From Rhexocercosporidium sp. MPI-PUGE-AT-0058 (Eukaryota; Ascomycota; Leotiomycetes; Helotiales): a DNA stretch of 64,000 nucleotides. The stretch lies in the NCBI GenBank assembly GCA_020746875.1, contig JAGTJL010000014.1:930001-994000 (forward strand). Reading direction: 5' to 3'. This document shows positions 47,678 through 58,696 of the stretch, piece by piece (within the stretch, counting starts at the first letter, position 1; each line of letters begins with the position of its first letter). The notes below the pieces were generated by a model, which saw only the letters and a list, made by a program, of their open reading frames with translations, was not told the origin of the DNA and did not search any database. A program made the position numbers and the translations under genes.

Positions 47678-48102
47678 AGTGCGGTAATGGTGGGGGATTG
47701 TATCACTGAGGCCTTGATCATCAGGCATTGTACAACATTAATCACAAGTCATGAATGAATATGCGTTTCGCAAAGAGCTATGGCAATTTCCCTATTCCTA
47801 TGGAGTACATGCTAGTGAATTGATCATGAAGTTGACCTCATCACCATATTGTACACTCTCCATCCCCCGCCTTAGAAGTTCCACAAAGAAAATGTTTACT
47901 TTTTGGAGAAGGAAATAGACGAGACGTTAGTGTGAGAAAATTCGTTTATCCACATCACAGTCGTTCCTGATACGATTCAAAATATTTAGAAATCAGGGTG
48001 AACCCATCTTTCCTCATTCAAAGAACATATCGTCCGCTCCTGAAGCAGAAATCTGCAGAGGGTCAGTAAGTGCTATATATTCCATGAGTTGTGAAAACTT
48101 AC
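47678..48102. other. Convergent spacer with a candidate 3'-UTR intron of the SR gene
   Basis: 425 bp between the stop codons of FMP30 (+) and the SR gene (-). On the minus strand a 50-nt candidate intron (48102-48053) begins GTAAGT immediately after the SR stop codon and ends CTCTGCAG. The remainder shows nothing. Confidence 0.5.
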
Positions 48103-49687
48103 TTAGTAACGGCGAGGTGGTCGCTCATAATCATACGGAGCATCTCTTGGGGGATAATCTCTTGGAGGGGGACGATCGTAAGGGGCTCTGCCATTGACGT
48201 ATGGATCCGGTGGGTAATCACGACGGTAAGGATCCTCAAATCGACCACGTGGGGGTGGGTAATCATCAATCGGTCCGCGAGCTCTTGGAGGAGAGCGGTA
48301 TCCACGACGATCATCATCGTAATAACCACGGCGGGGAGGGCTTCTATCACGATATCCACCATCACGTCGAGGGCTATATCCACGGGATGGGCCACGACGG
48401 TCGTAATCATCAGCAGGGTGGGATCGCCGGGGAACTGGAGATCGGGATCGAGCTCGCGAGTCGCGGGGAACATCCGGTTGAGTCTAGATATCATTAGATC
48501 AAGCCACAGAATAGGACGCGGAGACATACATCAGCGATACAAGTGACACGAACTCCTTTGAATTCACGGCCGTCAAGTTTCTCTACTGCAGTCTTAAGGT
48601 CTGCAGCAGTCTCAAACTCAACAAAGCTTCTGTCATGGGCGTTAGCTAATTCCACTGCGAAGAGACTGCACGACATACCCTTTGCCATCCCGGTCACGAC
48701 CAGTCTCGGAGTAGACGACATCGAGGCTGGATTGACGAGCGAAGTCTTTCAGGTCCTATATCCAGAATCCATGTAAGTCGTCATCCAGGTAGGTTGGTGT
48801 ACAAACGCCAAGGTAGTAGTAGTGTGCCATCCAAACAGTTCCTGAGATAGGTACATGGTCCAACGGTTGAGCTTCGTCCTGCGCCAAGTGATCGTTATCC
48901 AGACATGCAATGGGCAATGGGCAGCAGTGACAATAGCAGAAAGAAGTCGAAACAGGGAAAGAAAGGCCAGAAGAGGGAGAGAGATGTCCACCAAGTCCAG
49001 CTGCTCAGGCAAATGCACTAGCACGATGCATGGTTCTGATCACCAACGCAGGGCGTGATGCTGGCCAGGACTGACTAATAACTCTGCTGCCGAAGGGAGG
49101 TCTTTCTATACAATAAAGGCGTCCAAATATCATGTTATGTAGCGCAGAGTCCAAATAGCATTATTTTTTGAGATCCAAGAGTCCGGATGAAGGAACGGGG
49201 GAAACAGACCTGCCAGCTGGTCTCACCTGGAAGTCCAGATATTTGCATGCGATGAGGAGTACGTCTTGGACGTGGAGCATTGCGCTCTGTATTGGCGAAG
49301 GTATCACGGGTGCGCGTACCACGAGCAAACTGAACGGTCAAGCGCTCACCCATGAAGTCCGAGCCATGGAAGGCTACACGAGGAGTAAGTTATGTGAAGG
49401 ACCCTGGGAGTTGTTGATGCGGCCATACCGGGAACTACATCGCGGGCATCCATCGCATCTTTGTATTCAATGAATCCGAAGCCATTCATAAGCTTGATCT
49501 CGGTGATTTCTCCAGTGCCATGAGTGTTGAAGTGCGCCTCGACATCGGCTTTGGTAGCTATGATGGAATTAGCATTGTCCAGGGCGGCGCATACGCTGGA
49601 ACTGGTCGAGTAGCAGTCGCGTCGATGGTACTGACCACTTCGAGGAAGATTGCCCAGGTACAGCCTGGTGGACGATACCTCAGTCAT
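48103..49687 (-). CDS. SR splicing factor with two RRMs (S. pombe Srp2/SRSF1-like)
   Basis: Serine/arginine-type splicing regulator. Six exons: 49687-49636, 49557-49429, 49373-49210, 48755-48679, 48629-48530 and 48483-48103, giving 300 residues. RRM1 spans about 6-80, with TRLYLGNLP (RNP2) and GFGFIEY (RNP1). The second domain is a pseudo-RRM carrying the invariant SWQDLKD heptapeptide, which identifies the family. The last 127 codons form an RS/RG/RP-rich tail with RSRSP and SPRRDGGYRDRSPPRRG. Intron 3 (49209-48756) is 454 nt, about nine times the usual size here, and falls exactly between SWQ and DLKD. A further intron appears to start right after the stop codon. SR genes often regulate themselves by alternative splicing; that is inference here. 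Confidence 0.93.
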
Positions 49688-50393
49688 GATGAGATGAGGC
49701 TGTTGTCGCGCTGGCTGTGGGGTTCAACGAGAGCTTGAGGAGTGGCGAAAGGGAATGATGAGCGCGACGGAACAGAGCTAGATATCTATCGCCGGCTAGC
49801 TCTAGTAGACGCAGTTGATGAGGTCGTAGTTGCGCACAATGAGGGTGGCAGGGAGAAAAACTGCGACGATGTGATGCGATGCGATGCGCAACACAGCAGG
49901 CGGGCGTGAGGAGGAGAAGTAAGGCGAGCGAGTGGAGGTCGATTGGAGGAAGTTGAAGCACTTTGGCGCCATGGAAGCGGAGCACAGACCAGCAGCACGT
50001 GATAGCAGAGCTAGTCTGCCTTTGTCTCACCGGTTTCCAAGGCTGGAGGAGAGGGGGAGGAGAGATCTTGGGTTGTAAGTTTTGTTGAATCTGGGACTTA
50101 TAAACACGATACATGGTGGTGGTAGATATTTGATCCTACAGATATCAATTGTCACTGGCCGAATTGCACGGAAAATTACATTTACGGCATTCAATTCATA
50201 GTCATTACCCAACTCCCCCCCAGCCTGGCCACAACCAAACTCCCTCCAGCTCTGCGTCATCCACAGTATCTCAATAGCAAACGCCCGTCTGCACCCGCCC
50301 ATATAATCGCAGCAATCAGGTTTCATGTGCACAGTACAACTTCTCCAAAGCTCTTCCGAAGCAGGCAATCAAACAAGGAATCAAACTTCAAAC
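49688..50393. other. Intergenic region between the SR gene and NDC80
   Basis: 706 bp between two minus-strand genes: the SR promoter/leader and the NDC80 3' UTR. A GATGTGATGCGATGCGATGCG-like short repeat of GATGC units lies near 49868-49888. No gene is recognised. Confidence 0.5.
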
Positions 50394-52798
50394 TCATCTC
50401 ATCTCAACATCCTGGGTATCTTCTCGTTCCTCATCATCACCTCCAAGTTCGTGCTCCACTTCATCGACTACGAAGCCCTCATAGTCTTCTAAGTTCTTCT
50501 GAATATGAACTTTGAATTTAATGATGTCGTTCAACATCTTCTCGATTTCTGTGTGTAGCTCTTCACGAAGAGCATTTGCTTTGAGGGTGAGTTGTTCATA
50601 CCTAGGTACACATTAGCTTGGAATGTTTAGAAATGCCTGTGGTACTCACTCGATGTTCGTGTTCATCTCGCGCTGCTCCATAAGCTGGACAGATTCGGTG
50701 AGACCAGCTCGCATCTTTGCCAGTTCCTTCTCCATTTTCTCAATTTGAGTATCGGAGGCAATCTTTTGAGTGGTTGTGACCTAGTCAAGGGTTAGCGTCT
50801 ACAAGCTGAATTGGTCCTGATCCATGTCCTACCTCTTTTGTCTTCTCGTACTCCTCCTCTGCTGCTCGGACACGATGCTCAAGAGCCTCAACTTCGCCCC
50901 GCTTATCTTCGATGGCTTCCTTGATTCCATCCAACAGATCATGATGCTTCATCATCTCATCCATTGCAACGGTTCTTCTCTCGGAAATCTCCTTGCGTAA
51001 GCTCAGGAAACTGGCCTTGACCTGGCCACGGAGATCAAGATTGAGAATGTGTGCAGGCTGATATCCAGTGACAGGATCAGCCAGAAGTCTGTCACTCTCC
51101 GCATTGCCCGTTCCAGATACGCCCATCTGAGAAGAAGAGAAGTTCGGACCGTCGTTGGCGGTGACTTGAAGTTCATAATTCTTACCCTTGGCGTTGGCTG
51201 CGGTTGCTGGAATGAGACCAATCTGATAACCAAGGCTATTGTACTTATCGACCATTCGCTCCAGATCTTCAAGTTTCCGACTCGCTTCTCCTTCCTTCTC
51301 AGACACCTTCTTCTTTGCTTCCTCCAGTCGCTGCGAAGTTGACTCGATACCTTTTTGAAGACGCTCCCTCTCCACAGTCATGCGATCAATATCAGCCATA
51401 CTGATTCCCTGATCATCAACCGCTTTCTGAAGGTTTGCTCGCTCGTCATCAGCTTCTTTCAGTTCCACCATGACCTTATCCAATTCCCCTTGGAGGAACT
51501 CGATTCGAGACTCGTATTTTTCCGACTTCTGATTCATGCGATTGTCGAATTCCTCGAATTTGACCTTGTCTTCTTCCATGATTTTGAAGTTCCTGTCCAA
51601 CATAGCAACATCGGATCCGGATTTCTCAAGCAGCTCGATCTCCTTTTGGAGGCGTTTGTTCTCGCCTTCCAGAATGTGCAACTCATCAAGATATTTCGAG
51701 TTTGATCGGTCGAATTCGTGTGCCATAGCCTCGACGTGCGGCGCAAGGACCCTGTCTTGATCCTCATCTCCAGCGTCCTCATCCATGGATAGCCAATCTC
51801 GGTAGGCCCCGCTTAGGAAGCCAAAGATGATTCTATCACCACTAACATCCACACCTGTCTCTGCGCATGCATCATCGTACTGGTTTGCCGCATAGCCGTC
51901 CAGCATCTGAGACAGCTGCATCATCCAGTGTAGAAGTCCGAGGAATGTGTGCCATGAATTCGCCGATCCGCAAGCCGTGAGTGAACTCTTGGTAATCATC
52001 TTGTGGTACGGATATCTCAGTTGTATGAGGATTGGAAGGACCTCCTGGTCCATGCTCTTCTGAAAACGATAGCTGGGATCAATGCGATGGTAGAGCCACT
52101 GGAACATGAAATTGAAATCCTTCTGAGTTGGCGACTTGATGATATTCTGTGTGAGAGGATGCTTCATCTCCATCTCGAAATTGTTTGCGGCCATGTAGTC
52201 CAAAAGTTCCTGTCCGATTTTGGCCTGGTATGAACGGTCTCTGAGTGGACGAGGATCCTTCGGTACGCCAGCTGGCTGAGGTGCTTGTTGAAAGAAACTC
52301 TGGTGCCCCATAGGTCCATTGGTAGAGCTTCTTGACCTATATACACTACTTCTCCGCTCTGCACTCTCTGCAGATGATCTCCCTGTTGTGCCCGGCGCGA
52401 AGCTCTTTCTCCCACTGTTGTTCTGGAAAGACGTGCGTTTCACTGATGACATTCCCATTTCTGCTAAGTTTGTACCGGAGGATGATCGCTGAAACTGGGG
52501 CTGGTTTGGACGAGGCGGTGCTAGTGAGGCGCGAGATCCAGAGATTGATCGTACATGGCTGACTGTGAAGGGCGCGTTCATGTTGGGTCCGGACATGGAG
52601 TTCGAACGCTTCATGGCGGAAGCAGGTTGTGGAATACTGGAGTTATAGTTGATGCCACCGAGTGTCTGCAGAAATATCAGTATGCAAAGGTGGAAAAATC
52701 ACTGAGGGAAGCAGAGAAGGGATCTGCGCAAGTATTGCTGGGGCGCAACATACCTCTCGGGGCCGCCGCACGGAGAATAGACCCGTGTCTTGCGACAT
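50394..52798 (-). CDS. NDC80: Kinetochore protein Ndc80 (Hec1)
   Basis: Microtubule-binding subunit of the outer-kinetochore Ndc80 complex. Exons 52798-52754, 52665-50833, 50780-50650 and 50601-50394 give 738 residues (yeast 691). The 45-nt first exon supplies [15 protein letters not shown], and the acceptor leads into [21 protein letters not shown] basic Ser-rich tail (about 1-125), the target of Aurora-type phosphorylation in the family, precedes the calponin-homology head (about 135-250) with [40 protein letters not shown] and [18 protein letters not shown]. The rest is coiled coil, with the loop near [20 protein letters not shown]. The C-terminal end ([20 protein letters not shown]) is acidic. 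It is divergent from PEX14, with 371 bp between starts. Confidence 0.96.
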
Positions 52799-53169
52799 TG
52801 TGAAGTGTGATATTTGCCAGATGAGATTGTTATGATCAAATACGCAGGTCAAAACCGTATGGGTGTTCTGGTGAGCAAGATGCGGTGAGAATGCACGCGA
52901 TAGCGCTGTAGTTGTATGTTATGAGGAGTTCGTGGATGCGACCACAACAAAGTTGTAAACAAAGCACTAAAACGGGCTTAGCGTCTTTCTTCACCAAGAC
53001 TTTGGCTGACAAGCTCGAAGCCTCGGCTCCGGCCACTGCCTTTACCAGATCCGCGTTCAACCTGATGTTTCCCCGGATTTATTTCAACGATCGCATCGCA
53101 CTGCATCACGTCGCGTCTTCGATTATCTCAGTTGTAAGGTGAACGGGCGCGAAAGTCAGCTACATCGCT
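52799..53169. promoter_or_regulatory. Divergent promoter region of NDC80 and PEX14
   Basis: 371 bp between divergent start codons. No coding content or repeat is seen. Confidence 0.5.
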
Positions 53170-54400
53170 ATGGCAATTCGTGAAGATATCGTTGGATCTG
53201 CAGTGAGTACTAAGATGAGCCCTTGACTTCATTCGATTGCTGCTGATTAAACTACAGGTTACATGTGAGAGACGATGACCACGACCACCTTCCAACGTAC
53301 TGACCCTTCCAGTTCTGCAGGATCCGAATGTCGCAGGATCCCCTATCGAGAACCGGATTGCATTTCTACAATCAAAGAACCTGACCCAGGAGGAAATTGA
53401 TACAGCACTCGCAAGGGCAGGAGGCGAGACGGCGCCAGCGAACTATTCCGGCTATGCTCCTCAACAGCAGCAAGTAATACGCCAGCCACAACCTGGATAT
53501 GGCGGATATCAGCAACATCCATGGCAACAGCCACCTCCCGAGGTACCGAAGAGGGATTGGAGAGACTGGTTTATAATGGCGACAGTGATGGGAGGGGTCG
53601 GCTATGGGTTATATTTCGTTGCAAAGGTAATTGGCCTTCGTTAGGGAACAATCCATGCTACTAGTTGCTGATCATTCTATCAGCGTTATGTCTATCCGAT
53701 GATTGCGCCCCCAACTGCACCACAGCTAGAGCAGGACAAGCAGGCTATCGATGAGTCTTTCGAGAAGGCATTTTCTCTTCTGGACCAACTGGCAAAGGAT
53801 ACCGAGACTCTCAAGACTTCCGAACAAGCACGAACAGAGCGACTGGACGCGGCTTTGACTGAGGTTGAAACGGTTATCAGCGAACTGAAGACTACGAGCA
53901 AACGACGCGAGGAAGAGTCACGGAGGATAGGCGATGAGGTCCGAGGACTGAAGGATCTGATACCAAGAGCAATGGAAGGGCAAAAGGAAACGACCGATAC
54001 CAGGTTACGAGAGCTCAACACGGAGTTGAAGAGTCTCAAAACCTTGATGGGTCAAAGAATGAACCCTACATCGACGACAAGCAACAACTCCTATAGCCGG
54101 CCTTCGGCAATGGGAGGGTCAAGTGTACCTTCGAATATGCAGACACCATCAGCCTCCTCTACCAATGGATCGTCAACAACCGAGGTTGTTACTCAGAAGC
54201 CAGCATCTGTGAGCAACGGAACCGGTACTGAGTCTGTTGCATCTGTCCAAGGATCTGCTCATGGGCGAAGCAGCCCTTTCAATACTGGTGCACCAGCCGG
54301 AAAAGCAGCTATCCCAGCCTGGCAAATGGCTGCTGCTAACAAGAACAACAATTCAGCCAGCACTGGCAGTGGGTCTCAAGAGGCTAGCGGATCTACATAG
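53170..54400 (+). CDS. PEX14: Peroxisomal docking protein Pex14
   Basis: Peroxisomal membrane docking factor that receives Pex5-cargo at the import pore. Exons 53170-53202, a 7-nt microexon 53258-53264 (GTTACAT), 53313-53626 and 53684-54400 give 356 residues. The microexon encodes the Val-Thr and first base of Phe in SAVTFLQDPNVAGSPIENRI, the conserved Pex5/Pex19-binding N-terminal helix, so skipping it would shift the frame. The helix continues AFLQSKNLTQEEIDTALARA. A Gln/Pro-rich stretch, the motif PPPEVPKRDWRDWFIMATVM and a single hydrophobic segment (about 97-118) follow. A coiled coil (about 135-235) and a low-complexity Ser/Thr/Gly/Asn tail complete it. All features match fungal Pex14. 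Confidence 0.96.
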
Positions 54401-55059
54401 TGTAGTGGGATGAAAACGAATCTCGGGGTGGGAGGATTGCATGTGAAGGCGTCAAAGGGAGTCCTTCAAATCTACGATAATCAGAATATTGCAATGTATT
54501 ATTTTCAAAGGACAGATAAAGCCATATGTAAGAGCCAGTCGCAAGTGACACAAATAAGCAAACGTTCCGCAGCAAGACATGGCACTGCTTCCAGAAACTG
54601 GGCAAAAAGCCGTGCGCTCCCGAGGAAGGTCAGCCTTGCATGCAAGGTTCCCCTCCGCAACATGCTTGAAACTCCAAACTGCACAAAATCCCACGATATC
54701 TTAAACCCATCTCCAAACAATCCATCCTTCGCATCTCAACCAGGATATCGCATCCAACCCAAAGACATAGGCTAGCATCTTTCCATGACATACGAAACAT
54801 TATATCTGGAGGCCACGCGATCAAAACCACCCACAAGGCTAGGTAACATGCCTCGGCATCTCGAGACACGCGCTGGTACCCCAACTCGGGACTGGTCTCT
54901 CTGTAGTTACACTTTGTCTTTCTCTATGTTCGTTCTTGCAAAACCTCCCTGGTACTTTCTCTCCCTCTTTCTCTCAATCTTATCCTTACTTCATATTCTC
55001 AAAGTCCTCGGACAGTTCCCCGTCCTTTGAAATCTTCATCCTTTCCCTCACCAAGCAGG
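54401..55059. other. Intergenic region between PEX14 and the esterase gene
   Basis: 659 bp between two plus-strand genes: the PEX14 3' UTR and the promoter/leader of the esterase, with a CT-rich stretch at about 54892-55030. No gene is recognised. Confidence 0.5.
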
Positions 55060-56595
55060 ATGGATACGTCACCGATACCTATCATCAAGGCCATACTGCC
55101 CAAAGTCCCTCTAATAGGCAAGACGGCCGTCTTCCACACGCTGGGCTTCTCAGAACACTCGAAATACTGGGATCTTCGCACTGAGTTAATAATAAATGTC
55201 CTCCGTTCCTTCATCACCGACTCGCCTCCCCGGCCCCTCTCGCAGCTCCAGCGCATGTCCATCAAAGGCCCCGAGATCAAGGGCAGGATATGGGTTAGCA
55301 AAGTCACGATGCCGAAGCCGGTTGAGGATGATGCTAGACAGGCGCTGTTTAAAGCTATTGAGGGGTTGAGAGAGCAAGGGGAGGAGAAAGGCGGGTTTGT
55401 AGAGCCAGACTTGAAGCCCGTTGAGGCGGAGTGGATTGGGTATAGAGCTGGTGCCGCGAAGGGGAGTGCGGAGTTGAAGATATCTGAGGAGCAAAAGTAT
55501 CAGGAGATGATGAAGGAGGTAGAATCTCCTACGACGGTTCTGTATTTCCATGGGGGTGCTTATTATCTCAGTAAGTCGACATTTCACTCTCTCCCTGCTT
55601 CTTGGGAAGAGGGTACTTTTCTTTCTCTTGAGAAAAGAACAACAATATTAACACATACGAACCCAGTGGATCCAGCAACCCACCGTCCAACCACCAAAAA
55701 ACTCGCCAAACTCACAAAGGGCCGCTGCCTCTCCATCCGCTACCGCCTCGCGCCCCAAAACCCCTTCCCAGCCGCCCTCCTCGACGCCCTCCTCTCCTAC
55801 CTAACCCTCCTCTACCCACCCCCGGGCTCCTTCCACACGCCCGTCTCCCCCTCCCACATCGTCTTTGCAGGTGACTCGGCAGGCGGAAACCTCTCCCTCG
55901 TCCTCCTCCAAACAATCCTCGAGCTCCGCCGTCAGAACCTCAAAATAACGTGGAATGGGGAAGGACGCGACATCCCCCTCCCAGCAGGCGTAGCGACCTG
56001 TTCGCCCTGGGCAGATATAACGCACTCCTCGCCCTCCTGCTCCACAAACAAGAAATACGACTACCTGCCCTCCCTCGCCGAAACTAACACCTCCGAACGC
56101 TACCGCGCCGACTCAATCTGGCCCTCCTCTCCACCCCGCAAAAACCTCTACGCCGAAGACGCAGTCCTCACCCATCCGCTCGTGTCTCCTTTAGCGGCGA
56201 AGAGCTGGGAGGGTTCGTGTCCGCTGTATATTGAGACGGGTCAGGAATTACTGACTGATGAGGCGAGACATGTTGCGTGTAAGGCTGCGAAGCAGGGCGT
56301 GAGGGTTTTGTATGAGGAGTTTGAGACGATGCCGCATTGTTTTGCTATGGTTCTCGAGACGTTGCCGGCGAGTAGGTTGTTTTTCGAGGGGTGGGCGGGG
56401 TTTATTAAGCAGGTGACGGTGGGGGGCGGGGAGGTTGTTACCAGCGGGAAGATTGTGAAGCCGAAGACGCTGGAGACTAGGAGTGTTGAGGTGGGGAAGT
56501 TGAGTGAGAGGAGTGATGAGGAGGTTTTGACGAAGATGAAAGAAAGAGTAAGGGTTATGAGTGGGGAGCAGCCGGACCCGATGGCGAAGTTGTAG
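55060..56595 (+). CDS. Hormone-sensitive-lipase-type alpha/beta hydrolase (esterase)
   Basis: Exons 55060-55570 and 55667-56595 give 479 residues. The intron (GTAAGT to ACCCAG) is 96 nt, a multiple of three, without an in-frame stop, so the gene also reads through as one frame with 32 extra residues; removing it gives the smooth family phrase HGGAYYLMDPATHRPTTKKL. HSL/alpha-beta hydrolase-3 motifs: oxyanion HGGAYYL, LSIRYRLAPQNPFPAALLDA, nucleophile elbow VFAGDSAGGNLSLVLL, CSPWADITHSSPS, acid-residue region IETGQELLTDEARH and catalytic His in MPHCFAMV. Steryl-acetyl hydrolases and aryl esterases belong here; the substrate cannot be told. A hydrophobic N-terminal stretch is present but no clear signal peptide. 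It converges on ERG13 518 bp away. Confidence 0.88.
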   Translation: MDTSPIPIIKAILPKVPLIGKTAVFHTLGFSEHSKYWDLRTELIINVLRSFITDSPPRPLSQLQRMSIKGPEIKGRIWVSKVTMPKPVEDDARQALFKAIEGLREQGEEKGGFVEPDLKPVEAEWIGYRAGAAKGSAELKISEEQKYQEMMKEVESPTTVLYFHGGAYYLSKSTFHSLPASWEEGTFLSLEKRTTILTHTNPVDPATHRPTTKKLAKLTKGRCLSIRYRLAPQNPFPAALLDALLSYLTLLYPPPGSFHTPVSPSHIVFAGDSAGGNLSLVLLQTILELRRQNLKITWNGEGRDIPLPAGVATCSPWADITHSSPSCSTNKKYDYLPSLAETNTSERYRADSIWPSSPPRKNLYAEDAVLTHPLVSPLAAKSWEGSCPLYIETGQELLTDEARHVACKAAKQGVRVLYEEFETMPHCFAMVLETLPASRLFFEGWAGFIKQVTVGGGEVVTSGKIVKPKTLETRSVEVGKLSERSDEEVLTKMKERVRVMSGEQPDPMAKL

Positions 56596-57113
56596 ATGGA
56601 TTGTTCTGGTTGCAGATTTGGGTAAGGATTCGCATTATAGAGGAAGGAATTTTTAGATAAGATTTGTACATACAGTCTATATGTAGTAGATAATACATGA
56701 AATGATCAGCTCAAGTTTAAACTCAAGACCGAGCTCGCTTATTGTCATCAACTAAACAACTAAGTCATACAAATCAGTCAGATGGGCCAACTGAGAAAAG
56801 TCAAGTCAAGTCAAATAGCGAAATGGTAATTCTTTTCAAATCATAACAGAGAAGCTTTTATTGTTCTCAATGCAAATGTGCAATGCAGTTTTATATCATG
56901 CTATAGTGAAGAACGCCATCTCGGACGCACTAATCAAAGCAATGAAGAAACCTGAAACCTAATTAAAACCCATATTGCTGGTCGACTGTAAGGTAGGTAA
57001 TGTCGCCAATGGTCTATCAAGAGAGAATGATTTGTAGGCGGAAGAGAAACTTCTAGAGAATGCAAACCCTAAACACCGTCTATGCCGTCGAGCTAGGAAG
57101 AAGATGGCTAGTC
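56596..57113. other. Convergent intergenic spacer
   Basis: 518 bp between the stop codons of the esterase (+) and ERG13 (-). It is AT-rich and shows no coding content; presumably 3' UTRs. Confidence 0.6.
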
Positions 57114-58696
57114 TCATGCCTTAATCTTGTATTCGCGGCGGAACAGGTCGTCGACTTTCTCAAGGTAGTAAACGCCTGGAGCGATGGTGTCTGCGTTGCC
57201 GGTGGGGGTGTAGCTCTTTTGCAAATGGGCCTTCTTTCGCAACTCGCACATCTGTGGTCGGTTCGTTAGTGACATGTGACTTTTGGGGAAAGCGAAAAGG
57301 AGGTGGGTGAGTGCTTACCGAATCGTAGACTTCTGGTGCAACGACAAGTCTGGCATCGAGTCTCTCTTGGAGGTTTAATGTCTTGGCGATAGTGTCTGTA
57401 GGTCCAACGACCTTGAGGGAGAACAAACTCGAGGCCAAACCACTTCCGTAACTGAAGACTCCTATTCTCTTGCCTTGGAGAGTGGCGCTGTCAACCGTGC
57501 TTAGAAGACTGACGAGGCCGGAGTATACACTGGCACAGTACATGTTTCCGCACATTGTTGGGGCGACGGTGCTGGGTGCGACACGCTCGTTGAATCGCTT
57601 CTTGGTCATGCCCATGAAGGTCTTCTCGAGAACTTTGTCAGCCAGGGACTTGGTGTAGTCCAGATCGCGGAGCTCGGCTGGGACATCGGCGAAAGTGGAG
57701 GAAGTGGGGTTGGTGAGGAAATCGTTGTAGAGCAGGCGGGCGTAGGACTTGGCAACCAGTTTGCAATTTGGTGCGTGGAAGGTCATGAAGTCGAATCTGT
57801 CCAGGGGGGTCTTGGAGTCGGTGGCTTCTCCGTTGGTATGGCCGTTCGTGTATCCATTGGTCAGGGACTTGAGAGTTGCTTCTCTCTTGTTATATGCCTT
57901 GTAGCACTCATCTACAGCCTCGGTATAACATCTGTTGGAGAAGTGACCGTCCACGATTGGGTACTCGCTGGTCAAATCTGGCTTATAGAAATCGTAGGCG
58001 TGTTGCATGTAGCTTCCACGAAGACCAGGCTCGACGACAACTGGCGCATTAGGTCCAATCAACATGGCGACTGCTCCAGCACCTCCAGTTGGGCGTGCAG
58101 CACCCTTGGCGTACAGCGCAATATCACCTGCTACCACAATTGCGTCCCTTCCATCCCATCCTGAAGACTCGACCCAGTTGACTGCGTTGAATACAGCGTT
58201 GGTTCCACCGTAGCACGCATTGACAGTGTCAACTCCCTCAATATTCGTGTTGCTTCCAAACAGTTGCATGAGAACCGACTTCACAGACTTCGACTTATCT
58301 AAGAGGGTCTCGGTACCCACTTCTAGACGGCCAATAGAGTTGGTATCAATCTTGTATTTGCTGAGGAGGTTGGAGACTGCGGTTAAGGCGAACGAGTAGA
58401 TATCTTCTATGAGTTAGCATGCGGCGCAAAGGCACAATATGGACCGAGTCTTACCTTCTCTGTCATCGCAGAAGCTCATCTTGGTCTGGCCGAGTCCAAT
58501 TGTGTATTTCCCAGTGCTCACGCCATCGAATTTCTCGAGCTCAACTTGAGCAACACACTACTCAGATAGGGCAATTAGTACATGCGCGCAAACTCCTAGC
58601 ATACCGGACATGCATCGTCTGCACGTTCTGGCATACCTGGTTTGGGAAGTAAATCTCAATGGCCTTGATGCCAATGTTCTGAGGGCGGGCAGACAT
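57114..58696 (-). CDS. ERG13: Hydroxymethylglutaryl-CoA synthase
   Basis: Condenses acetyl-CoA with acetoacetyl-CoA to HMG-CoA, the step before HMG-CoA reductase in the mevalonate/ergosterol pathway; cytosolic here, as no presequence is present. Exons 58696-58637, 58557-58455, 58403-57319 and 57251-57114 give 461 residues. The N-terminus [20 protein letters not shown] is typical. The catalytic Cys is at about residue 118 in [20 protein letters not shown]; other signatures are [20 protein letters not shown], the catalytic His in [20 protein letters not shown], and [18 protein letters not shown] short Asn/Gly/Thr insertion ([15 protein letters not shown]) sits before that His region. The acceptor of exon 3 is a TAG/AAG tandem 3 nt apart; the AAG choice gives the conserved DREDIYSF. 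The C-terminus ends [13 protein letters not shown]. Confidence 0.97.

Noticed and set aside
55571..55666. Treating the esterase as a single uninterrupted exon
   Set aside because: The 96-nt segment has a strong GTAAGT donor and a CAG acceptor, and removing it restores the typical phrase after the oxyanion motif; its openness is reported as a finding instead.
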